DNA from: Streptomyces rubradiris
GTDB lineage: Bacteria > Actinomycetota > Actinomycetes > Streptomycetales > Streptomycetaceae
NCBI RefSeq assembly: GCF_016860525.1
Contig: NZ_BNEA01000001.1
Span: 186,001-250,000, forward strand
Direction of reading: 5' to 3'
Length of the DNA stretch: 64,000 nucleotides
The translations under genes were made by a program, and so were the position numbers. The first letter of the stretch is position 1. Each line of letters begins with the position of its first letter. This document shows positions 41,457 through 51,824 of the stretch, one piece after another. The notes under the pieces are model-generated. The model saw nothing but the letters and a program-made list of their open reading frames with translations, did no database searches and was not told where the DNA came from.

Positions 41457-41540
41457 CCGGCCGACCCCGCCCTTGCGCGGGGAGGCGGCCCGTCTGATTG
41501 GCTGTCCTTCCACCGACGATCACAGGGGCGCGGGGAGAAC

Positions 41541-42323
41541 ATGCGGGCAGATGTACGCCAAGTCGCCGACGGCACTTACCTGGTTCACGGCAACAACGTC
41601 AACTGGGTGATCCTGAAGGAGGGCGACGCCGTCACCCTCGTGGACACCGGCTATCCGGGCGACCGCCCGGCGCTGCTGGAATCGCTCGCGGAGGTGGGCG
41701 CCTCCCCGGAGGCGGTCACCGCCGTACTGATCACCCACGCGCACAACGACCACCTGGGCTCGGCCGAGTACCTGCGCGCGGCCCACGGCACGCCGGTGTA
41801 CCTGCACCCGGCCGAAGTGCCGCACGCGCGGCGGGACTTCCTCCAGCAGGCCACCATCGGCGACGTCATACGCAACGCCTGGCGGCCCGGGGTCCTGCCC
41901 TGGGCGGTGCACGTGATCAAGGCCGGCGGCACCGAACAGCACCCGGTCACCGCGCCCGAGCCGTTCCCGGCGGCCGACGGCGCCCCGCTGGACCTGCCCG
42001 GCCGTCCCGTGCCCGTGCACACGCCCGGCCACACCGACGGCCACTGCGTCTACCACCTGCCCCGGGCGGGCATCGTCATCTCCGGGGACGCGCTGGTCAG
42101 CGGGCACGCCACCGCGCGGATCAAGGGCCCGCAGATCCTGCCCGACTTCTTCCACCACGAACGCGCCCGGGTCGTGACCTCCTTGGACGTGATCGGCGCG
42201 CTCGACGGGGACGTCCTGCTGCCGGGCCACGGGCCGGTGCACCGGGGCCCGGTGCGCGCGGCGGCCGAACAGGCCCGGGAGCGGGCAGCCCGGAGAACCC
42301 GCGCGGGCGGAGCACATCCCTGA
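41541..42323 (+). CDS. Metallo-beta-lactamase-fold hydrolase
   Basis: A 260-residue protein with the MBL metal motif THAHNDHLG (HxHxDH), HTPGHTDGHCVYH, SGDALVSG and a final LLPGHGPV. The family includes hydroxyacylglutathione hydrolases, lactonases and others; no substrate can be assigned. It has no signal peptide. It stands between alkB and the DUF4032 gene. Confidence 0.88.
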   Translation: MRADVRQVADGTYLVHGNNVNWVILKEGDAVTLVDTGYPGDRPALLESLAEVGASPEAVTAVLITHAHNDHLGSAEYLRAAHGTPVYLHPAEVPHARRDFLQQATIGDVIRNAWRPGVLPWAVHVIKAGGTEQHPVTAPEPFPAADGAPLDLPGRPVPVHTPGHTDGHCVYHLPRAGIVISGDALVSGHATARIKGPQILPDFFHHERARVVTSLDVIGALDGDVLLPGHGPVHRGPVRAAAEQARERAARRTRAGGAHP

Positions 42324-42431
42324 GCCCCTGAGCCCTCGGGAGGGTGCCCTGGGAACGCCCTCGGGACGGGTCCCCGGCACCCCCTGACGCGGCCTCCTGC
42401 AACACCCGTGCGGGGCCTTAGGGTTCGTGTC

Positions 42432-43667
42432 ATGGCCTTGCAGATCAGCGCCACGAACCCGGAGCACCCCGCACTCCTGCTCGCCCTGCCCTGGGACACC
42501 CCGCTGGAGGAGTGGCCCGAGGAGTACCTCGTGCCGCTCCCGCGCGGCATCTCCCGGCACGTGGTGCGCTACGCGCACGCCGGTGACGAGGTGATCGCCG
42601 TGAAGGAGCTGGCCGAGCGGCCCGCGCTGCGCGAGTACGGGCTGCTGCGCGACCTCGACCGGCTCGGCATCCCGGCCGTCGACGCGCTCGCCGTGGTCAC
42701 CGGCCGCACCGACCGCTCGGGCGCCCCGCTGGAACCGGTCCTGATCACCCGGCACCTGCGCGGCTCGATGCCGTACCGGTCGATGTTCGAGACGACCATG
42801 CGCCCGGCGACCATGCACCGGCTGATGGACGCCCTCGCCGTGCTGCTGGTCCGCCTCCACCTGGCCGGGTTCGCCTGGGGCGACTGTTCGCTGTCCAACA
42901 CCCTGTTCCGGCGCGACGCGGGCGCCTACGCGGCCTACCTGGTCGACGCCGAGACCGGCGAGCTGCACCCGCGGCTCAGCCCCGGGCAGCGGGACTACGA
43001 CCTGGACCTCGCCCGCGTGAACATCAGCGGCGAGCTGCTGGACCTGGAGGCGTCCGGCGCGCTGCACCCGTCGGTGGACCCGGTGGAGTTCGGCCACGAG
43101 ATCTGCACCCGCTACCAGGGGCTGTGGCGGGAACTGACCCGCACCTCGGTGTACCCGGCGGGCAAGTACCACTACATCGAGCGCCGGATCCGCCGGCTGA
43201 ACGACCTCGGTTTCGACGTGGCCGAGATGCAGATCGAGCACTCCTCGGGCGGCGACACGGTCACCTTCGTGCCGAAGGTCGTGGACGCCGGCCATCACCA
43301 GCGGCAGCTGCTGCGGCTGACCGGGCTGGACACCGAGGAGAACCAGGCGCGGCGGCTGCTGAGCGACCTGGAGAGCTGGATGGCCACCCAGGACGACTAC
43401 GCCCCCGATGATCCCCTCGCGGCCCGGCCGGAGGTACTCGCCCACCGCTGGGTCCGGGACGTGTTCCGGCCCACCGTGCGCGCCGTCCCGCCGGAGCTGC
43501 GCGGCACGATGGACCCCGCGGAGATCTACCACCAGCTGCTCGAACACCGCTGGTACCTGTCCGAGCGCGCCCAGCACGACATCGGGCTGGACACCGCCGT
43601 CAAGGACTACATCGAGAACGTCCTGCCCCGGGCCCGCGCCACGCTGGAGCCGGCCGAGCCCGAGTAG
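42432..43667 (+). CDS. DUF4032-domain kinase-like protein
   Basis: A 411-residue protein with an N-terminal lipopolysaccharide-kinase-like fold and a C-terminal DUF4032 region. The pseudo-catalytic loop FAWGDCSLSNTLFRRD followed by AYLVDAETGEL (about residues 150-180) resembles the HGDxxxxN and DxD segments of small-molecule kinases. The function is unknown. It is tail-to-tail with the universal stress protein, with one base between stops. Confidence 0.8.
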   Translation: MALQISATNPEHPALLLALPWDTPLEEWPEEYLVPLPRGISRHVVRYAHAGDEVIAVKELAERPALREYGLLRDLDRLGIPAVDALAVVTGRTDRSGAPLEPVLITRHLRGSMPYRSMFETTMRPATMHRLMDALAVLLVRLHLAGFAWGDCSLSNTLFRRDAGAYAAYLVDAETGELHPRLSPGQRDYDLDLARVNISGELLDLEASGALHPSVDPVEFGHEICTRYQGLWRELTRTSVYPAGKYHYIERRIRRLNDLGFDVAEMQIEHSSGGDTVTFVPKVVDAGHHQRQLLRLTGLDTEENQARRLLSDLESWMATQDDYAPDDPLAARPEVLAHRWVRDVFRPTVRAVPPELRGTMDPAEIYHQLLEHRWYLSERAQHDIGLDTAVKDYIENVLPRARATLEPAEPE

Positions 43668-43668
43668 G

Positions 43669-44535
43669 TCAGTCGTGCGGGACCACGGCCACCGGGCAGC
43701 CCGCGTGGTGCAGCACCCCGTGCGCCACCGAGCCGATCCGGGCGCCGACGGCCGTACGGTGCGCCCGGCGGCCGACGACCATCAGCTGGGCCCGGTCCGC
43801 CGCCGCCAGCAGCACCTGCCCGGCGCTGCCCATCTCGACGTGTTCGGCGACGGGCACCTCGGGGAACCGCTCCCGCCAGGGCCGCACGGCGTCGGCCAGC
43901 GCCTGCTTCTCGTACGGTTCGAGTCCGCCCGCCTCGTCCAGCAGCCGCAGCGAACCCGGGCTGTAGGCGAAGACCGGCGGCAGGGTCCAGGCCCGCACCA
44001 CCCGCACGGCGGCGCCCCGGGCCGCCGCCGCCTCGAACGCGAACCGCAGCGCCGCCGCGCTGTCCTCGGGGCCGCCCTGCTGGCCGACCACCACGTCCCG
44101 GCCGGCCGCCTCCGCCGCCGGTTCGTCCCCGGCCCGCACCAGCACCACGGGCCGGGTGGCCTCGGCGATCACCTGCTGCCCCACCGAGCCGAGCAGGAAC
44201 CCGACGACGGGCCCGTGCCCGCGCGAGCCGAGCACCAGCATCTCGGCCCCGGCCGCGGCCTCGGCCAGCGCGTCCGCGGCCCCGCCCTCCACCAGGTCGG
44301 TGGTCACCGCGAGCCCCGGGTGCCGCTCGGCGACGGAGCGCACCGCTCCCTCCGCGCCCTGGGCGGCCCACCCGTGCTGGGTGTCCCGGTCGGCCGCGGC
44401 CAGCGCCTCGGCGTACCGCCAGGCGTGCACCACGCGCAGCGGCAGTCCCCGGCGCACCGCCTCCCTGGCCGCCCAGTCCAGCGCGGCAAGACTCTCCTGC
44501 GTACCGTCCACACCTGCCGTGATCGGGCGTGTCAT
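43669..44535 (-). CDS. Universal stress protein, two domains
   Basis: A 288-residue protein of two UspA domains. The first domain ends with the ATP loop GSRGHGPVVGFLLGSV and the second with GRRAHRTAVGARIGSVAH, both matching the nucleotide-binding G-2x-G-9x-G(S) pattern. Tandem Usp proteins bind ATP and are induced by hypoxia or starvation in actinobacteria. The ATG at 44535 was chosen at the family start (MTRPITAGVDG). Confidence 0.92.
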   Translation of the reverse strand: MTRPITAGVDGTQESLAALDWAAREAVRRGLPLRVVHAWRYAEALAAADRDTQHGWAAQGAEGAVRSVAERHPGLAVTTDLVEGGAADALAEAAAGAEMLVLGSRGHGPVVGFLLGSVGQQVIAEATRPVVLVRAGDEPAAEAAGRDVVVGQQGGPEDSAAALRFAFEAAAARGAAVRVVRAWTLPPVFAYSPGSLRLLDEAGGLEPYEKQALADAVRPWRERFPEVPVAEHVEMGSAGQVLLAAADRAQLMVVGRRAHRTAVGARIGSVAHGVLHHAGCPVAVVPHD

Positions 44536-44679
44536 CCGTGGGCCTCCTCGTCGTCCCGCGCGCACGAGCGTGTCGCCGTGCCCTCACGATCATGGTGCCC
44601 GATCCGGGCCCGGGTACCGCGGTGCGCCGGAGCGGACCCGGGCGGACGGCCGGTCCGCCCTCGCCAAGGGAACGAACGG

Positions 44680-44710
44680 CCGGATGCCCCGCGCGGGGCG
44701 GGGCATCCGG
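44680..44710 (-). terminator. Terminator hairpin after the M4 protease
   Basis: CCGGATGCCCCGC, a 5-base loop and GCGGGGCATCCGG form a perfect 13-bp stem. It lies 28 bases past the leftward protease stop. The leftward continuation has TTCGTT but no clean T-run. Confidence 0.75.
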
Positions 44711-44737
44711 TGGTGCTGAGAGGTCCGGCGTCGTCCG

Positions 44738-46519
44738 TCAGTGGCGGGCGCGCGGGGTGTTGGCGGCGGTGACGTTCACCGCGGCCCACGACTTGTCGAC
44801 CGTCTTGTACTCGGTGCTGTTCGCGCCGTACAGGTCCTTGGCCGCCTTCAGCGTCGCGGTGCGCGCCTGGTGGAAGTCGGTGCTGGAGACCATGTAGCGG
44901 GTGAGCGCCCGGTAGTAGATGGCGGTCGCCTTGGCCCGGCCGATGCCCTTGACCTGGAGGTTGCGGTAGGTCGGCGAGTTGTAGGTGACGCCGCCGATCT
45001 TCTTCTTGCCGCTGCCCTCGGCGAGCAGGTAGTAGGCGTGCGAGGAGACACCGGAACCGGCGTGTACCTCGGTGTAGTAGGTGTCCGGCGACCAGTAGTC
45101 GATGGTGCCCTCGAGCTTGTCCAGCGACGGGTGGTCCAGGCGGCGCAGGAACTTCTGCGCGAGGCCCAGCTTCTCGCCGACCAGGTAGTCCGGGGTGTCC
45201 TTCGCGTTCTTGGCGTAGAACTCGACGTTCGAGCCGAAGATGTCCGCGAGCGACTCGTTCAGCGAGCCGGGCTCGCCGTACTGGTTGCCGTCGGCGTCGA
45301 CGAAGGTCGGCTGGAGGTTGGCGGTCGCCTCCACCACGCCGTGGGTGAGCTCGTGACCCGTGACGTCGAGGACGACGAGCGGCTTCTTGAACATCTGGCC
45401 GTCGCCGTCGCCGTACAGCATGCAGTTGCAGGTGGGGTCCCAGAAGGCGTTGGCGACCTTCTTGCCCCAGTGGACCATCGCCTGGGCGGCCTTGCTGTTG
45501 TTGCGGATGCCCTTGCGCTGGAACGTGGACTTGTAGAAGTCCAGCGTCTTGGTGACGCCGTACTGGGCGTCGGCGGCGACCGTGGCCCGGCTGCTGGTCT
45601 TGCCGTTGCCCCACACGTTGGTGGTGTTGGTGAACTTGGCGCCGGCGCTGAACTTCTCGGTGTACGAGCCCTTGGCGTCCCGGGTCTCGGTGCCGTACCG
45701 GTTCGGGTCCTTGAGCTGGTAGTGACCGCGCGAGGTCTGCGTGGTGGTGAGGCCGACGTTGCCCACGAAGAGGGTCTTGCCGGTGCCCTTGGCGGCCGAC
45801 GGGTAGCGCGTGGCGCCGGTGGCGCCGGAGCCGGCCAGGCCGGAGGCGGCCGCGGCGGGGGCGGTGCCGGTGGCCGGGTCGAGGGTCTCACCGCGCTCGC
45901 GCAGGGCGTCGAGCAGCTTCGGCGACAGGAACTCGTCCCGGGTGGGCGTGTTGCTGCGCACCTTGCCGGTGACCGCGTCGACGACGACCGTGCGGGCGGT
46001 GTCCTGGTCGGTGACGGTGACCTGGTAGGCGAGCGCGGAGGCGCCGGCCCGGGCGTCCACCACGAGCTGGGCGCCGCCCGCGTCGCCCTTCGCGGCCTTG
46101 GCCGCCGCGGCGGCGGCCTGGGCGGGCGTCAGCCTGGCCTTGGCGGCGGGCTTGACCGTGTGGCCGGCCGCGCGGGTCACCCCGGCGTAGCCGAGTTTGC
46201 CGTCGAGGTGGACGACGAGGTCGCCGCCGAGCACCGGCAGGCCGTTGTGGGTGCGGACGAAGCGGACGTGCCGCGCGCCCTCGGGGTCGAGCATGACGTC
46301 CTGGGCGTGCAGTTGGTCGCCCTTGGTGACGCCGGTCGCCGAGGCGTGCGCGAAGGCCGCGGTGCGCGCGGCCTCCACCACCACCGCGGCGTTCGAGGAG
46401 GCCGAGGCGGCGTGCCGCTCCCCCGTGCCGGGACCCGCGAAGGCCGTACCGGCCAGGCCCGTGGCAGCCGTCGCCACCGCGACGGCGACCGCCACGGTGC
46501 GTATGTGCGGTCTACGCAA
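44738..46519 (-). CDS. Secreted M4 metallopeptidase (thermolysin-like)
   Basis: A 593-residue secreted neutral protease. In order it has a signal peptide (VAVAVAVATAATGLAGTAFA), an FTP/PepSY propeptide (about residues 50-190), the M4 catalytic domain with the zinc site GHELTHGVVE near residue 392 and NESLADIFG, and the M4 C-terminal domain with GSGVSSHAYYLLAE. Maturation requires cleavage of the propeptide. It diverges from the serine hydrolase. Confidence 0.95.
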   Translation of the reverse strand: MRRPHIRTVAVAVAVATAATGLAGTAFAGPGTGERHAASASSNAAVVVEAARTAAFAHASATGVTKGDQLHAQDVMLDPEGARHVRFVRTHNGLPVLGGDLVVHLDGKLGYAGVTRAAGHTVKPAAKARLTPAQAAAAAAKAAKGDAGGAQLVVDARAGASALAYQVTVTDQDTARTVVVDAVTGKVRSNTPTRDEFLSPKLLDALRERGETLDPATGTAPAAAASGLAGSGATGATRYPSAAKGTGKTLFVGNVGLTTTQTSRGHYQLKDPNRYGTETRDAKGSYTEKFSAGAKFTNTTNVWGNGKTSSRATVAADAQYGVTKTLDFYKSTFQRKGIRNNSKAAQAMVHWGKKVANAFWDPTCNCMLYGDGDGQMFKKPLVVLDVTGHELTHGVVEATANLQPTFVDADGNQYGEPGSLNESLADIFGSNVEFYAKNAKDTPDYLVGEKLGLAQKFLRRLDHPSLDKLEGTIDYWSPDTYYTEVHAGSGVSSHAYYLLAEGSGKKKIGGVTYNSPTYRNLQVKGIGRAKATAIYYRALTRYMVSSTDFHQARTATLKAAKDLYGANSTEYKTVDKSWAAVNVTAANTPRARH

Positions 46520-48097
<1,578 letters not shown>

Positions 48098-48172
48098 CCG
48101 GAGCGCGGGCCGGCCGACACGCTCGGTGATCTTGGCGGAACCGGGCCGTCCGGGACACCATGCCCTGCATGA

Positions 48173-49534
48173 TTATCCATCAAGCACCGGCAACGCGCTG
48201 AACAGCGAAGACTCCACATCACCGTCCGCCGATGGGAGACGGATGGGGAACGGTGGCACCCAGAGCCCCGCCGCAACGATCCGCTTCTCCCACACCTCTT
48301 GCAGGTACTGCACGATCCGCTCCTCCATCGCCAGCGTCACCTCGCTGTAGGCACCCTCCATCCCGGGCAACTCGTGGCCCATGCGACCTTCCTTGGCCAC
48401 CCTCGGGATATCGGCGCCGGGCTCGTCCAGCAACGCCCTGTGCCAGTGCCGCAGACGGTAGATGTCCTGCCCGGCCATCTCAGGCACGGCCGGCACCTTC
48501 GGTCGTGCGTAGCGCCCAGTCCGTTCCTCGGCCCCGTCGCGGATCGGGTACCAGTACTCCCGGTTGAAGTTCGCACCCATCAGCAGGCGCCCCGTCATCG
48601 ATGTGAAGACGAAGGGCTCGTTGTGGCTCGCCAGCACGGCCTCGTGCATGCGGTGGAGGAAGGGCGGGATCACCAGCGTGCGATGCGACTCGTACTTCGG
48701 GCCGGCCAGCATCGGCTTTCCCGCGACGCGGTACACCTGGTACTGGACTCGCAGTGCGTGGAGGCTGTCACCGTACCTACCCAGGGCCTCTGACCGCTGT
48801 TCCTCATCGGGGTCGGAGGCTGGCCAGTGCGGGGAGGCGTAGCCGCGCTGGAGACCGCGCATTTCGCCGGGTGGGCGCATGCCGGTGAAGGCGATTGTCC
48901 AGATGTACGCCCAACCGGTATATCCCCACACGGTGTGGGCGTTGACGGCGAGTTGGTGGATGGGCTCGATGGGCAGGTGTTTCTTCTCGCGCCGGATCTT
49001 CTTCTTCGTGTACTTACCCCGTCGGCTCTGCGTGACGATAGGCAAGTCGGTGCGCAATCTGTACTTGGTCATCGCGTCGACCATCATCGTGCGGAAGAGA
49101 CCGCAGAGCTGAGAGGCGTAGTTGTCGGAGTACCGCTGCTCAATGTTTTTTTTCCAGCGGTCGTATTCGATGGGTGTGATCTCTCCGACGGGTCGTCCTT
49201 GCCAGTCGGGAGCAATGACCGTCTTGATCATCGACTTGTAGACTTCGAGGGACCGTGGCCGCAGGTCAGCAGCCTTGTACCAGGTCCACGCGTACTCATC
49301 CATCGGCGTCTTGCTGGACGCTCGCGGGATGTGCTTGCCGTGCCGGACCTCATACTCGCGGTCCAGGCCGTAGTTGTGGGCCTCTTCCTCGTCTTTGAAC
49401 GGGGTGCCCGGCTCGGGCCCGGAGGCGGAGTCGTACAGCTTTTTCTTGGTTGGCTTCCCGTCGGCGTCGAGCTTGTATTCGCCATTCCACCACTTGACGC
49501 GAATCGAGTTGCCGCGCACTTCCACACTGGGCAT
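48173..49534 (-). CDS. int: Tyrosine-type site-specific integrase
   Basis: A 453-residue recombinase that would insert and excise the element. Catalytic residues visible are R220 (TGMRPPGE), K280, R362 (YRLRHWH), H387 (RMGH) and the nucleophile Y396 (GAYSEV). The usual histidine of the HxxR box is Y359. The N terminus has a basic arm and a SAM-like core-binding domain. It reads towards the host junction, so attL should lie at 48098-48172. GGGGGG precedes its start. Confidence 0.93.
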   Translation of the reverse strand: MPSVEVRGNSIRVKWWNGEYKLDADGKPTKKKLYDSASGPEPGTPFKDEEEAHNYGLDREYEVRHGKHIPRASSKTPMDEYAWTWYKAADLRPRSLEVYKSMIKTVIAPDWQGRPVGEITPIEYDRWKKNIEQRYSDNYASQLCGLFRTMMVDAMTKYRLRTDLPIVTQSRRGKYTKKKIRREKKHLPIEPIHQLAVNAHTVWGYTGWAYIWTIAFTGMRPPGEMRGLQRGYASPHWPASDPDEEQRSEALGRYGDSLHALRVQYQVYRVAGKPMLAGPKYESHRTLVIPPFLHRMHEAVLASHNEPFVFTSMTGRLLMGANFNREYWYPIRDGAEERTGRYARPKVPAVPEMAGQDIYRLRHWHRALLDEPGADIPRVAKEGRMGHELPGMEGAYSEVTLAMEERIVQYLQEVWEKRIVAAGLWVPPFPIRLPSADGDVESSLFSALPVLDG

Positions 49535-49609
49535 ATGTACCCCCCAATGATTGGTGAGTTGGGGGCGTGGCGGGCACCCCTGCCGCCACCGCCTCCGCTG
49601 GACTGACCC

Positions 49610-49807
49610 CTACGATGCCTGACCTATCGGGCAGCCGCCGCAGGATTCGCAGTCCCGGCCCTGCGCCTTCATGAACAGCCTCACGCGCCCCTGAATGGCA
49701 CGGTCTTCGACAGTCCTGGAGGACAGGACGCACACCTTCTCTCCTGCTACTTGGGTCGGGTAGCCGAAGCTGTTCGGCCCAAGATCGAGATAGATGACAT
49801 TACTCAC
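49610..49807 (-). CDS. Small cysteine-containing phage protein
   Basis: A 65-residue protein, GTG start at 49807 with AGGGGG upstream. The C-terminal CESCGGC could bind metal. I do not recognise it. It lies between the integrase and the repressor in the same orientation. The 150 bases to the repressor hold nothing I could recognise. Confidence 0.6.
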   Translation of the reverse strand: MSNVIYLDLGPNSFGYPTQVAGEKVCVLSSRTVEDRAIQGRVRLFMKAQGRDCESCGGCPIGQAS

Positions 49808-49960
49808 CGGTCCCCCTTTGTCGCTTGGGACCTCCGCGGGTGGGTGCTGTCAGCCTCGCATGCCGAACGTGTGAGCGGGAGGGGGTTGTTGAGGTTTCAT
49901 CAGCGTTTGGAGGTCACGATTCGGCTACGGGGGAAAGGTTGTACGAGAGAACTGCCCTAG

Positions 49961-50377
49961 TCAGGGGCCGTCGGTCACGATTCCGGCTCTTCGCAGGTTC
50001 TCCACAAGCTCGTTCACAAAAGCGTCAAGCTCACCAACCGGGGCAGTCGGCAGGGTCGCCCTCGCTGTATCCCACGCCATGTCGCGCGCCTGCTTCTCGG
50101 TCATCCCCGGCGCGGGGTCCGGTGACGACGTTGTCGGGCTGTCGGCGAAGACGGGATCGCCGCCTTCGATGATGGCGATGCAGCTACCGGTTGCCCAACC
50201 GAGCGCCTTGTCGACCTTGACGTAGGTGGACTCATACACCTCCTGCCCCTCTTCGACCCGTTTCCAGGTGTTGCGGGAGATGCCGGCTGCTGCTGCGGCG
50301 GCGTCGCGCGATGAGTACTGCTCCAGGCGGTGCATCTTCACGCGCTCCGCGAGGCGGTCGAGATCGGGGGTGGCCAT
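49961..50377 (-). CDS. XRE-family repressor-like protein
   Basis: A 138-residue protein with an N-terminal Xre-type helix-turn-helix (SSRDAAAAAAGISRNTWKRVE, near residues 22-42) and a C-terminal helical region. Its leftward position facing a rightward HTH gene across a repeat-rich gap is the layout of a lysogeny repressor. It has no LexA-like protease domain. It is the best candidate for binding the 10-bp repeats upstream. Confidence 0.78.
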   Translation of the reverse strand: MATPDLDRLAERVKMHRLEQYSSRDAAAAAAGISRNTWKRVEEGQEVYESTYVKVDKALGWATGSCIAIIEGGDPVFADSPTTSSPDPAPGMTEKQARDMAWDTARATLPTAPVGELDAFVNELVENLRRAGIVTDGP

Positions 50378-50390
50378 GTCGACATGTTCT

Positions 50391-50550
50391 CAGGTCCATC
50401 CAGTTCCATCCAGTTCCAACCAGGTAATCAACCGAGACTGGTGCGTGGAGGGTCATACACGGCCAGTTACGCTCTCCCTAAAGGTCATCCAAGGTCAATC
50501 TAGTCCGCGCAGGGGTAGACAACCAGGGTCAACCAAGGTTAATCTCAAGG
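50391..50550. promoter_or_regulatory. Lysogeny-switch region with 10-bp-phased direct repeats
   Basis: Four decamers run head to tail at 50391-50430 (CAGGTCCATC, CAGTTCCATC, CAGTTCCAAC, CAGGTAATCA). Two more lie at 50481-50500 (AAGGTCATCC, AAGGTCAATC), and two at 50524-50543 (CAGGGTCAAC, CAAGGTTAAT). GGTCAT at 50451 may be a further half-site. All read the same way with a core like GGTCAAYC, one per helical turn. They lie between the two divergent HTH genes. Confidence 0.75.
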
Positions 50551-50551
50551 C

Positions 50552-50815
50552 ATGCACCAACCGCTGACCTACGAGGTCAACGGGGACGCGATCCGCGAGG
50601 AGCGCATGCAAGCGGGCCTGACTCAGACCGAGTTGGCCAAACGTGCGGGCATAACCCCCCGCTACGTCAGCCACCTCGAAACCGGCACCCGCAGACACAT
50701 GGGCCCCCAGACGTACCGGCGCCTCCGCGAAGCCCTCAACGCGACCGATGCACGCCTACGGCTCACGCCTCCTCGCCCCACCGAGGACCCTCCTCACCCT
50801 GCCGAAAGGGAATGA
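50552..50815 (+). CDS. XRE-family HTH protein
   Basis: An 87-residue protein with a clear Xre helix-turn-helix (GLTQTELAKRAGITPRYVSH, residues 22-41). It is the first rightward gene after the switch region, in a Cro-like position. The nearest repeat ends nine bases before its ATG, so its own expression is likely to be operator-controlled. The stop is followed three bases later by the start of the next gene. Confidence 0.82.
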   Translation: MHQPLTYEVNGDAIREERMQAGLTQTELAKRAGITPRYVSHLETGTRRHMGPQTYRRLREALNATDARLRLTPPRPTEDPPHPAERE

Positions 50816-50818
50816 CCC

Positions 50819-51121
50819 GTGCCCACGGACAAGAGCTGGTACCACCGGCCGCAACCGCCGGCGGACCCGGACCAGGAGTACATGACCGTGCAGGAGACGG
50901 CCTACGTGCTGCGCGCCAGCACCAACTGGCTCCGCCGTCTCCTGAAGAAGAACCCGCACCTGTGCGGCCGGAACGGAAAGCGCGGGCTGATCGTCACGAA
51001 CCGCGAGCAGCGCGCCGCCATCCACACCATCCGCAGCGCCGGCGACCCGCGTCAGGGTCGCTCGATGCCGCGGTCCCGCCGCCAGCCGACTGCCCGTTCG
51101 CGGGCCGCTGTCGCCGCCTGA
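50819..51121 (+). CDS. Excisionase-like HTH protein
   Basis: A 100-residue basic protein with a MerR/Xis-type winged helix (TVQETAYVLRASTNWLRRLL) near residues 23-42 and an arginine-rich tail. Its size, charge and position suggest excisionase or a DNA-bending control protein. AAAGGG precedes the GTG start by 8 bases. Confidence 0.7.
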   Translation: MPTDKSWYHRPQPPADPDQEYMTVQETAYVLRASTNWLRRLLKKNPHLCGRNGKRGLIVTNREQRAAIHTIRSAGDPRQGRSMPRSRRQPTARSRAAVAA

Positions 51122-51210
51122 TCTACCCCTGACGCGCCGAAGGGCCGCCCGCTTGCAGGCCCGGCGACCCCCGACTCGGCGCCCCTACCAACCAGAAAGC
51201 AGAGGTCACC

Positions 51211-51645
51211 GTGACCACATCATTGCAGATCCGCAGCAGGGTTCTCCCGCTGCACCAGTCGCCGCAGGCGCGGCCGACGACCGTCCCGGCGGTGTTCCGG
51301 GCGGCGGCCCGGCTGATCGTGGCGAACGGCCACCACCAGGGCGACTACTGCCCGGACCCGTTCGACCGCGTGTCGAAGACCTCGCACGCCAACCGTCCGC
51401 TGTCGATCGTCGCGGCGATCCGCTGCGTCGTGTCGGGCAGCCCGCACCGGGAGACGCCGCTCGCCGAGGCCGCCGTGAAGACGCTGGCGGACCGGCTGGT
51501 GGTGGACGGCGAGCCGGCGTGGAACGACGAGCCGTTCTGGCTGGAGACGCACGTCGCGAACTGGGGCGACGTCGAGGGCCGGACCGTCGAGTCGGTCGTG
51601 GCGGTGCTGGAGGCGGCTGCGGACGCGAACGAGGTGGCGGCATGA
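51211..51645 (+). CDS. DUF6197-like phage protein
   Basis: A 144-residue protein resembling the DUF6197 pattern (FRAAARLIVANGHHQGDYC, LSIVAAIRCVV). The function is unknown. It is the first gene of a run joined by four-base overlaps. The 90 bases before it hold only a short GC-rich stretch. GTG start at 51211. Confidence 0.65.
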   Translation: MTTSLQIRSRVLPLHQSPQARPTTVPAVFRAAARLIVANGHHQGDYCPDPFDRVSKTSHANRPLSIVAAIRCVVSGSPHRETPLAEAAVKTLADRLVVDGEPAWNDEPFWLETHVANWGDVEGRTVESVVAVLEAAADANEVAA

Positions 51646-51824
51646 GTGCGCTGCGGATGGTCCGTGCGGAGGACCTGGAGGAGGCCCGCCTCGCGGAGGT
51701 GGACCAGGAGTTCCTGGAGATGTACGGCCCGGACTGGGCGGCGTGGGAGCCGTGGAAGCGGGAGCTGTACTTGACCGCGATCGAGCAGGTGCACGCCGAG
51801 TTCATCCCGGGGGTGGCGGCATGA
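51642..51824 (+). CDS. Small acidic phage protein
   Basis: A 60-residue acidic, helical protein (LEEARLAEVDQEFLEMYGP). Not recognised. It overlaps both neighbours by four bases in ATGA, which supports that it is a real gene. Confidence 0.6.
   Translation: MSALRMVRAEDLEEARLAEVDQEFLEMYGPDWAAWEPWKRELYLTAIEQVHAEFIPGVAA

Noticed and set aside
37499..41497. A 1332-codon open frame spanning several genes
   Set aside because: It runs antisense to the M1 peptidase, FAD dehydrogenase and TetR genes, shows no family motif, and is explained by GC bias.
48098..48172. tRNA or tmRNA remnant at the integration junction
   Set aside because: No acceptor stem, T-loop GTTC pattern or anticodon arm could be found in either strand.
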